Assembly: GCA_016874235.1 (NCBI GenBank)
Contig: VGUJ01000003.1
Span: 124,001-188,000, forward strand
Length of the DNA stretch: 64,000 bases
Origin: Gammaproteobacteria bacterium
GTDB lineage: Bacteria > Pseudomonadota > Gammaproteobacteria > Steroidobacterales > Steroidobacteraceae
Direction of reading: 5' to 3'
Positions 18,594 to 26,365 of this stretch are shown piece by piece. Each line of letters begins with the position of its first letter. Position 1 is the first letter of the stretch. The notes under the pieces were generated by a model, which had not been told where the DNA came from, searched no databases, and saw nothing but the letters and a program-made list of their open reading frames with translations. The translations under genes were made by a program, and so were the position numbers.

Positions 18594-19077
18594 TGGGCGT
18601 CTTTCCCTGCTCGGACTTTCGGCGAGTCTCAAAAGGTAGGCCCGGGACCCATACTCGATCGTCGGAATCGGTGGGAGGACGCGACGTCGACCTCTTGGGC
18701 CTGCTCTGTCCGGCACGCGCCGCGACGCCCCCCGCCTCGAGCGCGCTGCGCCGAGCCGTCACCCTCGATTCGACCGCGAGCAACAAGGGCAATCTCGCCT
18801 CGCTGGCCGCCACCTCTCGCCAGTCACGCCCTTCTGGCCAAGGCTCGAGCGCGCCGACTAACGCCCAAAGCAGATTCAGCGATCGAGTGAGGCCCGCATG
18901 ACGCACGGCGAGGTACGCCTCGAGCGCGCCACGCCGACGCAGGGCCTCCACATCGTGGATACCGATTGCGGCGAGCAGACGCTCTGATTGGGGCCCAAGG
19001 TTGCGCAAGTCGCACAGGCGAAGCCGAAGCTTGCCTTGCGCCAACCGGCGGCGAACCTTGGGGTTGCGATCAGGCAT
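18574..19077 (-). CDS. TfoX C-terminal domain protein
   Basis: A 167-residue protein. Residues about 22-95 match the C-terminal domain of TfoX/Sxy: [20 protein letters not shown], then [17 protein letters not shown] and [10 protein letters not shown]. The N-terminal TfoX domain is absent. A long basic, low-complexity tail (about 110-167) ends KKKNRR. TfoX/Sxy is a competence regulator in Haemophilus and Vibrio; stand-alone C-terminal domains have no proven role. It overlaps the obgE end by 8 bp and is likely co-transcribed with it. Confidence 0.75.
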   Translation of the reverse strand: MPDRNPKVRRRLAQGKLRLRLCDLRNLGPQSERLLAAIGIHDVEALRRRGALEAYLAVRHAGLTRSLNLLWALVGALEPWPEGRDWREVAASEARLPLLLAVESRVTARRSALEAGGVAARAGQSRPKRSTSRPPTDSDDRVWVPGLPFETRRKSEQGKTPKKKNRR

Positions 19078-20116
19078 CTTCGGCCGATTGTCCGGCGGAT
19101 TTAGCGGCTTCCTCCTCGAGGAAGCGCATCACCGCCTCGGTGAGTTCGCGCGTACCGGCGCCAGTGACACCGGAGATGAGGAACCACGGACCTTTGTAGC
19201 GCAACGAGCGCACGATCGCTTTGGCTTTTTTCTCAGCTTCATCCGGCGGTAACAAGTCGCTTTTGTTGATGACGAGCCAGCGCGGTTTCGTAATGAGATC
19301 TTTGGAGAATTTTTTGAGCTCGGCGACGATCGACCGCGCATCCTTCACGGGATCAGCCTCGGGATCGAGGGGTGCCATGTCGACAAGATGCAGCAATACT
19401 CGTGTGCGCTGCAGATGCTTCAAGAAACGAATACCGAGTCCCGCGCCCTCTGCCGCGCCCTCGATGAGACCCGGAATATCGGCCATCACGAAGCTGCGAT
19501 GCTCGCCGCAATAGACGACGCCAAGATTGGGATGCAGCGTGGTGAAGGGATAGTCGGCGACTTTCGGACGCGCCGAAGACACTGCGCGAATCAGTGTCGA
19601 TTTACCGGCATTCGGTAACCCGAGCAAACCCACATCAGCGATGACTTTGAGTTCGAGCTCAAGCACGCGCTTCTCGCCAGGCAAACCTGTGCCGAACTGT
19701 CGTGGCGCGCGATTGGTACTGGTCTTGAATCGAGCATTACCCCAACCGCCCTTGCCGCCATGAGCGACCAGTAAGGTGTCGCCCTCGCGTACGAGATCAC
19801 CGAGCTGCTCACCGGTCTCCGAGTCGCGAATGACCGTACCAATCGGCACCGACACATACAAATCGTCACCCCCGCGGCCAAAGCAGTCGTTACCGCTGCC
19901 ACTCTCACCCGACTTCGCTTTGAAGGTTCGCTCGACTCGAAAATCAGCCAGCGTATTGATCCCGGGCGCGGCGAGCAGATAGACACTGCCGCCATGACCG
20001 CCGTCCCCGCCATCAGGTCCACCGAACGGCACGAATTTTTCGCGACGGAAACTGAGGCAACCTCGACCTCCGTTGCCGGCCTGCACGCGAATTCTGGCCT
20101 CATCGACGAACTTCAT
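19070..20116 (-). CDS. obgE: GTPase Obg (CgtA), ribosome assembly
   Basis: A 348-residue large-subunit-assembly GTPase. The Gly-rich OBG fold is N-terminal ([17 protein letters not shown], then [14 protein letters not shown]). The G1 motif is GLPNAGKST, the G3 DIPGLIEGA and the G4 NKSDLL. ATG 20116 gives the canonical MKFVDEA start. It follows rplU and rpmA as in most bacteria, but a terminator-like hairpin separates it from rpmA. Confidence 0.97.
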   Translation of the reverse strand: MKFVDEARIRVQAGNGGRGCLSFRREKFVPFGGPDGGDGGHGGSVYLLAAPGINTLADFRVERTFKAKSGESGSGNDCFGRGGDDLYVSVPIGTVIRDSETGEQLGDLVREGDTLLVAHGGKGGWGNARFKTSTNRAPRQFGTGLPGEKRVLELELKVIADVGLLGLPNAGKSTLIRAVSSARPKVADYPFTTLHPNLGVVYCGEHRSFVMADIPGLIEGAAEGAGLGIRFLKHLQRTRVLLHLVDMAPLDPEADPVKDARSIVAELKKFSKDLITKPRWLVINKSDLLPPDEAEKKAKAIVRSLRYKGPWFLISGVTGAGTRELTEAVMRFLEEEAAKSAGQSAEDA

Positions 20117-20140
20117 GAACGCATCCTCTGCAAAAGCCGC

Positions 20141-20171
20141 AAACAAAAACCCCGGCGCGTGGCCGGGGTTT
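20141..20171 (-). terminator. Terminator between rpmA and obgE
   Basis: A 10-bp perfect stem (20147-20156 with 20162-20171, core CCCCGGC/GCCGGGG) and a 5-nt loop. On the minus strand it is followed by TTTTTGTTT. It lies directly after rpmA and upstream of obgE, so it probably lets the ribosomal genes be expressed above obgE by partial termination. Confidence 0.8.
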
Positions 20172-20194
20172 CAGATGCGGAAGGCGTCTCGCCG

Positions 20195-20452
20195 TTAGTC
20201 GGCGACCACGCTCACGAACATCTTCTTCTCGGCGCCGCGGCGCTTGAACGCAACCTTGCCATTCGTTAACGCGAACAGCGTGTGGTCAGTGCCGATGCCG
20301 ACGTTGGCACCCGGGCGGTACTGCGTGCCGCGCTGACGGATGATGATGTTTCCCGCGAGCACCTGCTCGCCGCCGAAGGCTTTCACGCCAAGTCGCTTAC
20401 TGTGCGACTCGCGGCCGTTACGGGTACTACCACCTGCTTTTTTATGTGCCAT
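20195..20452 (-). CDS. rpmA: 50S ribosomal protein L27
   Basis: An 85-residue basic ribosomal protein. [20 protein letters not shown] is the canonical N-terminus and [13 protein letters not shown] is diagnostic. It follows rplU after 16 bp and ends at a strong hairpin. Confidence 0.98.
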   Translation of the reverse strand: MAHKKAGGSTRNGRESHSKRLGVKAFGGEQVLAGNIIIRQRGTQYRPGANVGIGTDHTLFALTNGKVAFKRRGAEKKMFVSVVAD

Positions 20453-20468
20453 GAAACTTGCTCCGTAA

Positions 20469-20783
20469 TCAGCCGGCGTTGATGCCGGTTACCTTGATTT
20501 CAGTGAACTGCTGTCGATGGTTCTTCATGCGCAGGTAGTGCTTGCGGCGGCGGAATTTAACCACGCTCACCTTGTCGCCCTGACCATGACGCTGCACCGT
20601 CGCCGAAACCGAAGCGCCCGCCAACATCGGCGCGCCCACCTTGACCGACTCGCCTGAACCGACGAGCAGGACTTCGCCGAACTTCACTTCGGAGCCCGGC
20701 TCCACGGGAAGCTTCTCGATGCGGAGCACACTGCCCGCTTCGACCCGATATTGCTTTCCGCCCGTGGCGATGACCGCGTACAT
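20469..20783 (-). CDS. rplU: 50S ribosomal protein L21
   Basis: A 104-residue ribosomal protein starting [17 protein letters not shown], with [16 protein letters not shown] near the C-terminus, the family pattern. A GGAGG sits 8 nt upstream of the ATG and a strong sigma-70 promoter lies about 30 bp upstream. First gene of rplU-rpmA(-obgE). Confidence 0.98.
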   Translation of the reverse strand: MYAVIATGGKQYRVEAGSVLRIEKLPVEPGSEVKFGEVLLVGSGESVKVGAPMLAGASVSATVQRHGQGDKVSVVKFRRRKHYLRMKNHRQQFTEIKVTGINAG

Positions 20784-20809
20784 GTAGAGACCTCCGGAAA
20801 AGGCCGCGC

Positions 20810-20838
20810 ATTCTACTGAGCGACCGACGGTCGGTCAA
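20810..20838 (-). promoter_or_regulatory. rplU-rpmA sigma-70 promoter with embedded palindrome
   Basis: On the minus strand -35 TTGACC (20833-20838), a 17-bp spacer and -10 TAGAAT (20810-20815). A perfect 15-bp palindrome, GACCGAC-G-GTCGGTC (20822-20836), fills most of the spacer and reaches into the -35 element. This is a position where a bound repressor would block RNA polymerase. The promoter is well supported; the operator role is inference. Confidence 0.7.
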
Positions 20839-20916
20839 ACCCCGCCCACCCGGCCTGACTCCTTGGGTTTCAATGACTTACCCCTTGGACACCTAGGTCG
20901 GCTACCATCGCCTCCC

Positions 20917-21894
20917 GTGAATACGCTGCTGGCCTCGGTCAAGGAGCTGGTTCGTCAGGATCTCCTGGCCGTCGATGCCGTGATCCGCGCCAGCATGAAA
21001 AGCTCAGTCGCCCTGGTCGACCAGGTCGCCGAACACATCATTTCGGGCGGGGGAAAGCGGCTCCGCCCGCTCATCGTCCTACTCGCCGCCCGCGCCGGTG
21101 GCTATCGGGGCGCGAGCCATATCGACGCTGCGGCGTTTATAGAATTCATCCATACCGCCACGCTCCTGCACGACGATGTCGTCGATGGTTCCTCACGTCG
21201 ACGTGGGCGCGCGACCGCCAACGCACTGTATGGCAACCAGGCGAGCGTGCTCGTCGGCGACTTCGTGTATTCGCGAGCGTTTCAGATGATGGCGGCGATT
21301 GGCTCGCAACGCGTCATGGAAATCATGTCACAGGCGACGAACGTCATCGCTGAGGGTGAGGTGCTGCAGCTCATGAATGCGGGTGATCCCGACACGACGC
21401 AGCAACGCTATTTGGAAGTGATTTACCGCAAGACCGCAAAACTCTTCGAAGCAGGTGCCGAAGTGTCGGCCGTCATCGCCGGGGCCAGCCCGAGCCAGCA
21501 GCGGGCGCTCGCCGACTTCGGTCGCCATCTCGGAACGGCTTATCAGCTGATCGACGATGTACTCGACTACCAATCCAACCCCGCCGAGCTCGGCAAGAAT
21601 CTCGGTGATGATCTCGCCGAAGGCAAACCCACCCTGCCCCTGATCCAGGCCCTCAAAAAGGCACCCGATCCCGGCATCCAGTCGATCATCCGCGGAGCCA
21701 TCGAAAACGGCGGTCTCGAACAACTGGATGTGATCGTGGGCGCAATTGAATCGACCGGCGCTCTTGAGTACACTCGCGCCCTCGCTCAGGACGAGGCCGA
21801 TCAGGCACTTACAGCCCTCCAAGCGCTGCCAGAGTCGCCGTACAAACAAGGTCTCGCTGCTCTCGCCCGGTTCGCCGTCGAGCGCTCTTCCTGA
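20917..21894 (+). CDS. ispB: Octaprenyl diphosphate synthase
   Basis: A 325-residue trans-prenyltransferase making the ubiquinone side chain. The two Asp-rich motifs are LLHDDVVDGS and LIDDVLDYQ, with GGGKRLRP upstream. GTG 20917 gives VNTLLASVKELV and a length close to E. coli IspB (323); a TTG 18 codons upstream is less likely. Its divergent position next to rplU is the standard gammaproteobacterial order. Confidence 0.94.
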   Translation: MNTLLASVKELVRQDLLAVDAVIRASMKSSVALVDQVAEHIISGGGKRLRPLIVLLAARAGGYRGASHIDAAAFIEFIHTATLLHDDVVDGSSRRRGRATANALYGNQASVLVGDFVYSRAFQMMAAIGSQRVMEIMSQATNVIAEGEVLQLMNAGDPDTTQQRYLEVIYRKTAKLFEAGAEVSAVIAGASPSQQRALADFGRHLGTAYQLIDDVLDYQSNPAELGKNLGDDLAEGKPTLPLIQALKKAPDPGIQSIIRGAIENGGLEQLDVIVGAIESTGALEYTRALAQDEADQALTALQALPESPYKQGLAALARFAVERSS

Positions 21895-21921
21895 CACCGG
21901 CCCCCGTGGGCCCGCCAGCAT

Positions 21922-21998
21922 CGGGATGTAGCTCAGCCTGGTAGAGCACTACGTTCGGGACGTAGGAGTCGGAGGTTCAAATCCTCTCATCCCGACCA
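21922..21998 (+). tRNA. proK: tRNA-Pro (anticodon CGG)
   Basis: A 77-nt cloverleaf with encoded CCA. The acceptor arm CGGGATG pairs with CATCCCG. The anticodon loop TTCGGGA is closed by CTACG/CGTAG, giving CGG. The T arm is GGAGGTTCAAATCCTCT. It follows ispB closely. Confidence 0.96.
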
Positions 21999-22018
21999 TC
22001 TCCCGCTCGAAGAATATT

Positions 22019-22045
22019 GTCCGAGTAAACCACTCGGGACTATTC
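22019..22045 (+). terminator. Possible terminator after tRNA-Pro
   Basis: CCGAGT-AAACC-ACTCGG (22021-22037) forms a 6-bp stem, followed after several bases by CTACTTTTC. The U-tract is not immediate, so termination is uncertain. Confidence 0.35.
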
Positions 22046-22092
22046 TACTTTTCAGCTTTTCAGCGACTTTGTTTCGAGCGTATGTCGTAACG

Positions 22093-22509
22093 ATGAATGA
22101 CCGGGCCACCCGACTCGTAGAGAGTTTCTACGCCGACATTTGGAACCGACACGACAAGTCGGCGATTCCAAAATTGCTCTGTGCTGATTTTACCTTTCGC
22201 GGCTCTCTAGGACCCAGCAAAGTCGGTCACGAAGAGTTTGCGGGTTATGTTGATTTCGTTCATGACGCACTGGGTGATTATCGCTGCGACATTCAGGACT
22301 TGGTGGTCAGTGACCACAAAGCATTCGCCAAGATGCTGTTCTCGGGAATACACCGCAAGAACTTTTTAGGCTACGAACCCACATCGCTGCGTGTTGAGTG
22401 GGCTGGCGCTGCGCTGATCACTTTCAGAGAGGGGTTGATTGCAGATATTTGGGTGCTGGGCGATTTACATGGACTACATCAACTGCTGAAACGAAATCGC
22501 AGGACTTAG
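22093..22509 (+). CDS. SnoaL/NTF2-like (ester-cyclase type) protein
   Basis: A 138-residue protein of the cone-shaped NTF2-like fold. It starts RLVESFYADIWNRHD, then FRGSLGP, FVHDALGDYRCDIQDLVVSD and RVEWAGAALITFREG, the layout of SnoaL-like polyketide cyclases and ester cyclases. Catalytic use is not certain, since many such small proteins have unknown roles. Base composition is visibly lower in G+C than its neighbours, and it lies directly behind a tRNA gene, which suggests acquisition. No good Shine-Dalgarno is seen; ATG 22093 is preferred over an upstream TTG. Confidence 0.7.
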   Translation: MNDRATRLVESFYADIWNRHDKSAIPKLLCADFTFRGSLGPSKVGHEEFAGYVDFVHDALGDYRCDIQDLVVSDHKAFAKMLFSGIHRKNFLGYEPTSLRVEWAGAALITFREGLIADIWVLGDLHGLHQLLKRNRRT

Positions 22510-22562
22510 ATCGTTACGACCGAACGACATGATGGAGCAACCCTCCCACAAAGGGGACACAC

Positions 22563-22998
22563 ATGGAACTGGAACAGCTAGCCTTCACCGCGCTAGTCAG
22601 CTTTGTTGGCGTCGCACTGTTATCTTTTTCTTAGCGCGCCGTCATGCCAAGGATCAGCCCGCGACAAACGATCAGGCGGTTGTTGATCGAAATGCCACCG
22701 CATACAAGGTCGTCTCGGGGCTTTTTATCGGTAGTCTGATTATTCCAACGTCCTTCTACTACCTGTTCGGGGTGGATGACAACGAAGCCTGGCCCGCGGT
22801 GATGGGATTTCTGCTATCTGCCATCCTTCCTGTCGGCTATCTCGGCTTGCGAAAGCTTCGTGGCGGCCCCGGATTCAACGAATCCTGCGCTACAGCGAAC
22901 TAAAAGACGGCTGGCCGAGGAAGTGGCAGATTGCGATTTTTTACTCATGGCTCCCCTTTGTTGCGGGAGCGGTCGTGGTTGTGGCGTTGATGGATTAG
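22563..22998 (+). pseudogene. Small membrane protein gene broken by two -1 frameshifts
   Basis: AAAGGGG about 8 nt before ATG 22563 starts a frame reading MELEQLAFTALVSFVGVALL that stops after 24 codons. Continuation FLARRHAKDQ... through two hydrophobic segments is in the -1 frame, joined at a TTTTT run (about 22624). That frame ends at 22903, but a further -1 frame carries RILRYSELKDGWPRKWQIA and a last hydrophobic helix, ending TAG 22998, joined at the CCCC run (22867-22870). Restoring one T and one C gives one continuous protein of about 145 residues with four membrane segments. Both lesions are one-base losses in homopolymers, so sequencing error is a real alternative. Function unknown. 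Confidence 0.65.
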
Positions 22999-24188
22999 CC
23001 AACAACACCGGCACCTTCTATCTCGCGGATCACCCCCTCCGCCTCGCGGTGCAAGATGGCCGCCGCCTCCTGCGAATCTTTGATCACGGCGCCCTCATGT
23101 ACGAGCGGATGCCCAAGACGCGCCAGCGTCGCAGTGACACTCGCTGCGATTGACGTGGCATCACACGCACCGGCTCGATGTGCACCGAGTGCGAGCAGCG
23201 TCCGCCAACCGAGCTCGACACCCCCACCCGTTGCAGGCGAGGCAAGCGTACTGAGGTACGGCTCATCAAGGGCGCGTTGCAGCAAACGCGCGTTGAACTC
23301 ATCAATCTTTGCGCGCTCGACGATCACATAATTCTCTACCGAGCCCTCTGCCACAGGCGCTCGCGGTACACGCGGCGCCTGCTCTCGAACCCAAAGGTCT
23401 CGTCGAAACCCGGACTCTTTGTTCCCCGATTTAGCCTGGGCACCATACTTGAGACCGAGCGGCTCGAAGGTGGCGGCCATGTCGGTCTCGTCGAACAATA
23501 CCCAGTCGCGGTTGAAATACTCGTGGGCGAGATAGGCCTTGGACTGATGACGAATCTTGCGCAAATGCTTCTCGAACGCCGGATCGTCCCGAGCAGGCGG
23601 TAGATCGCAAGCCACGATGTGTTGTGCCGCGACGAGCGCGGCCTCGATACGATCGGGTAAAGATTTCGCGTTGAGCTCAGGTCGCGACGCCGTAGCAACC
23701 AAGAACTCGCGTAGCGGCACCACCGAGGCCCAGACCTTGCGGACGTTGTACGACACATACAGGACGCCACCCACCGCGAGTTGGCGATCAATGAACTCTT
23801 GGATGACGTCTCGGTTGCTCTGCGAGATCCAACTCCACACACCGTGCATGGCGATGAAATCGAAGATCGGCAGATCATCGCGGGCGCAAAACTCTGCGAA
23901 GGTCTCTGCCGAGACGTGAATGCGGTTCGTGAGTCCGCGCGTGAGCGTCTGCACTTCTTCAACATGCCGCGGCAGCATATCGTTCCCCCACCATTCGGCA
24001 TCACCGGCCACCGCATGGATCGCGAGACTCAAGCCTCGACCAAAGCCGAGCTCACACGCGCGACGAATGGGCGCGATCTCGACACCTGCGCGCGCGAGCG
24101 TCTCGCGAGCTCGAAGCGGATCGAGTTCGGGGTAGTAACCGAGCGTGTACGGAAGCTCGGTGACATAACCCTCTGCGCGATCACGCAT
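22995..24188 (-). CDS. SAM-dependent methyltransferase with regulatory domain
   Basis: A protein of 397 residues. The N-terminal class I methyltransferase domain has the SAM motif ACELGFGRGLSLAIHA, then FDFIAMHGVWSWIS and GGVLYVSYN. A long C-terminal region fits the methyltransferase regulatory domain seen in this family. ATG 24188 begins MRDRAEGYVTELPYTLGYYP, the conserved start; an upstream ATG at 24233 would overlap the preceding gene. The substrate is unknown. It is co-oriented with the lipoprotein and VOC genes. Confidence 0.78.
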   Translation of the reverse strand: MRDRAEGYVTELPYTLGYYPELDPLRARETLARAGVEIAPIRRACELGFGRGLSLAIHAVAGDAEWWGNDMLPRHVEEVQTLTRGLTNRIHVSAETFAEFCARDDLPIFDFIAMHGVWSWISQSNRDVIQEFIDRQLAVGGVLYVSYNVRKVWASVVPLREFLVATASRPELNAKSLPDRIEAALVAAQHIVACDLPPARDDPAFEKHLRKIRHQSKAYLAHEYFNRDWVLFDETDMAATFEPLGLKYGAQAKSGNKESGFRRDLWVREQAPRVPRAPVAEGSVENYVIVERAKIDEFNARLLQRALDEPYLSTLASPATGGGVELGWRTLLALGAHRAGACDATSIAASVTATLARLGHPLVHEGAVIKDSQEAAAILHREAEGVIREIEGAGVVG

Positions 24189-24210
24189 CGACGGCGTCAA
24201 GACCCTATTC

Positions 24211-25302
24211 TCAGCGCCACGCAATCCGGTCACCCGCGAAGGTGCCGAGATACAGCCGACCCTTGAACGGCAACGCGACAGTCACCGCTCCGATGGGCGA
24301 ACCTTGCTGATCGAGGATCACTCGCGAGGCCAGCGTTTCTGGATCGACTTCGACGATTTGGAATCGAAAGCCGCAATTACCGCGCTCGATGCCGAGACAC
24401 TTGAGTAAATCGAAGGTGCTCGCATGGTGCGAGGCGACGAGCAGCATTCCGTCATCGGACCAGGTGACGTTGTCTGGCCCCATCACCGAAACCTCGCCCA
24501 CGCGCTGGCCAGTGGAGGTGTCGACCTTGATGAGGGCATTTTCGAAATAGCCATTGAGGTAAACGAAGCGCCCGTCCGGTGACGACTCGATGCCGTTGGC
24601 ATAGGCGGTCTCGCTGCCTGCGAGGCGCGAGTACCCTCGACCCGGCCGCCACTCCCAGGCAAAACCCGGGCGATGCGACCCATACCGCATGCGTAACCCG
24701 GAAATAATCGTGTTCTCGCTACGACGAAAACTGTCGGAGACTCGGAATCCGCCGTCGCCGAGCACGACGACGTCGTTCGTCGTGGAATCGGGCGGTGCAA
24801 GCACACAACCACGCGGCTCAAGAGTGACCTCTCGACCATCATCAAAGATTTCGAAGATCTCGATCGACTCCCGCGTTCCGTGATTGACGACGTACAACAC
24901 GTGTTGACCGTCATCGAGACGCTTGGAGTTGATTCCATGCGGGACGAATGCCGCAGTCCCGAGCGCAGGGCATGCCGGATCACCGATCAGGCTCGCCTCC
25001 TGTGATTCGGCGTTACTCGAGGATGACGTCGATCCACGCGGCCACAGCGGTCGGATATCGCCCGCGCTCCCGGCAGCACCGGGCACGTAGGCCACAAGCC
25101 GACCGGCTCGTGACTCCACGCTACCCTGCCCCATTTCACTGATGATCAAGGCGGTGCCACGCGGACTCACCGCTAAATCCTCAGGATTTTCGAAACGACA
25201 GTCGGGGGTGAGCCCATTGGCCGCACGACAGTCGAGGATGTCCGGTGTCGTACAAGCCGTGAGCGATAGCAGAAGCATCAAGAGTGCGAGACGACTCAGC
25301 AT
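24211..25302 (-). CDS. Predicted lipoprotein, six-bladed beta-propeller (SMP-30/paraoxonase-like)
   Basis: A 363-residue protein with a type II signal peptide; the lipobox LTAC puts the acylated Cys at 17. The mature part shows repeated strands of a calcium-dependent propeller: FVPHGINSKRLDDGQHVLYVVNH, then ANGIESSPDGRFVYLNGYFEN and MGPDNVTWSDDGMLLVASHH, ending GRLYLGTFAGDR. Paraoxonase and SMP-30 relatives hydrolyse lactones or esters, so an envelope lactonase is possible. It overlaps the VOC gene by 7 bp. Confidence 0.75.
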   Translation of the reverse strand: MLSRLALLMLLLSLTACTTPDILDCRAANGLTPDCRFENPEDLAVSPRGTALIISEMGQGSVESRAGRLVAYVPGAAGSAGDIRPLWPRGSTSSSSNAESQEASLIGDPACPALGTAAFVPHGINSKRLDDGQHVLYVVNHGTRESIEIFEIFDDGREVTLEPRGCVLAPPDSTTNDVVVLGDGGFRVSDSFRRSENTIISGLRMRYGSHRPGFAWEWRPGRGYSRLAGSETAYANGIESSPDGRFVYLNGYFENALIKVDTSTGQRVGEVSVMGPDNVTWSDDGMLLVASHHASTFDLLKCLGIERGNCGFRFQIVEVDPETLASRVILDQQGSPIGAVTVALPFKGRLYLGTFAGDRIAWR

Positions 25303-26306
25303 TGAAAAATCTCCACGGGAAAATCGTCAGGGGTCGCGATCACAATCGAGCGGCAACGTCCGATGCCGGGCATCTCAAGTTCGGTCGGCGAGCCAAGCAC
25401 CGTCGTACCGTGGCGAGCGATACGATCTTCCACTTCCCCGAACTTGAACGTTGGAAAAGACCAAAGACCGATTCCTCTGTTTTTCAAACCGAGCCCATTG
25501 GGCGCGCGGAGACGCTCAGACAGTAACTGCATGATGACGAGATAGCCCGTTCGAGAACCTGGGGCAAACCATTGTTGGAACCGTACGCGAATTCCTTTGG
25601 CGAGTTTCATGCCTCCTTGCGGCCCCTCACTCTCGAAGGTGAACTCTCGACGCAGTTCGTAGCCGAGAATTTGGTCAAGGAATTCTCCGTATCGATCGAC
25701 ATCGCTGACGAGCGCACTCGAGTAACTTGGTCCACCGATCGCGAGCCCCGGGTCGATCGACCCAACCGGCTGCAAATGTGCACGATCAACCCCAGGTACC
25801 ATTACATCGTCGGGCGCGACCCAATGCGTCTCGCCGATATCGTAGGTCGTTCCGTCGGATCGTGGGAAAGTCATCGTCGTGACCCCCGCGTTGGCCATGA
25901 ACCCGTAGGCCTCGACGATGGCGTGCCGCTGCGCGAGCCCTCTGACTGGAACGCCAAAACCGAGTGGCCCGTCAAAGCGGCAATCGAGACCCGGACGCGA
26001 GGTCGGACGGTCGGGCGCAACACGTACGACACGCACGGTCAGGGCGTCTGGCAACCCTGGCCGCGTCAGCAGCAACACATCGAGCGCATCGTGAGCGGCG
26101 ATCCCAAAGTGACGCGCGAGCTGCTGCGCAGCCTCACCCGACCAACGCATCGTATCGACCCGAAGATCCAAGGCACCGCCGTAAAAACGGCGACATCGCT
26201 CCAGGTCTGCCGAGGCCAACGTGATGCCCGCGAGGGGCTCGCACAGAACGGGTCGACCATCCGGCCGCGGGGTCATGGGATCGAGGGGTACAACCGGTTG
26301 ACTCAT
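25296..26306 (-). CDS. VOC superfamily protein (two glyoxalase-type modules)
   Basis: A 336-residue protein. The first vicinal-oxygen-chelate module starts near GITLASADLERCRRFYGGALDL; the second starts near YSSALVSDVDRYGEFLDQILGYEL. They have the spacing of ring-cleaving dioxygenase and glyoxalase relatives. Metal ligands cannot be assigned confidently. GGGAG lies about 9 nt upstream of the ATG. It probably forms a three-gene unit with the propeller lipoprotein and the methyltransferase. Function unknown. Confidence 0.68.
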   Translation of the reverse strand: MSQPVVPLDPMTPRPDGRPVLCEPLAGITLASADLERCRRFYGGALDLRVDTMRWSGEAAQQLARHFGIAAHDALDVLLLTRPGLPDALTVRVVRVAPDRPTSRPGLDCRFDGPLGFGVPVRGLAQRHAIVEAYGFMANAGVTTMTFPRSDGTTYDIGETHWVAPDDVMVPGVDRAHLQPVGSIDPGLAIGGPSYSSALVSDVDRYGEFLDQILGYELRREFTFESEGPQGGMKLAKGIRVRFQQWFAPGSRTGYLVIMQLLSERLRAPNGLGLKNRGIGLWSFPTFKFGEVEDRIARHGTTVLGSPTELEMPGIGRCRSIVIATPDDFPVEIFQC

Positions 26307-26365
26307 CGAAACACTCCCGTGCAGTCATCTCAAAACTAACATGCTGACGACTACACTAGGCAGCC

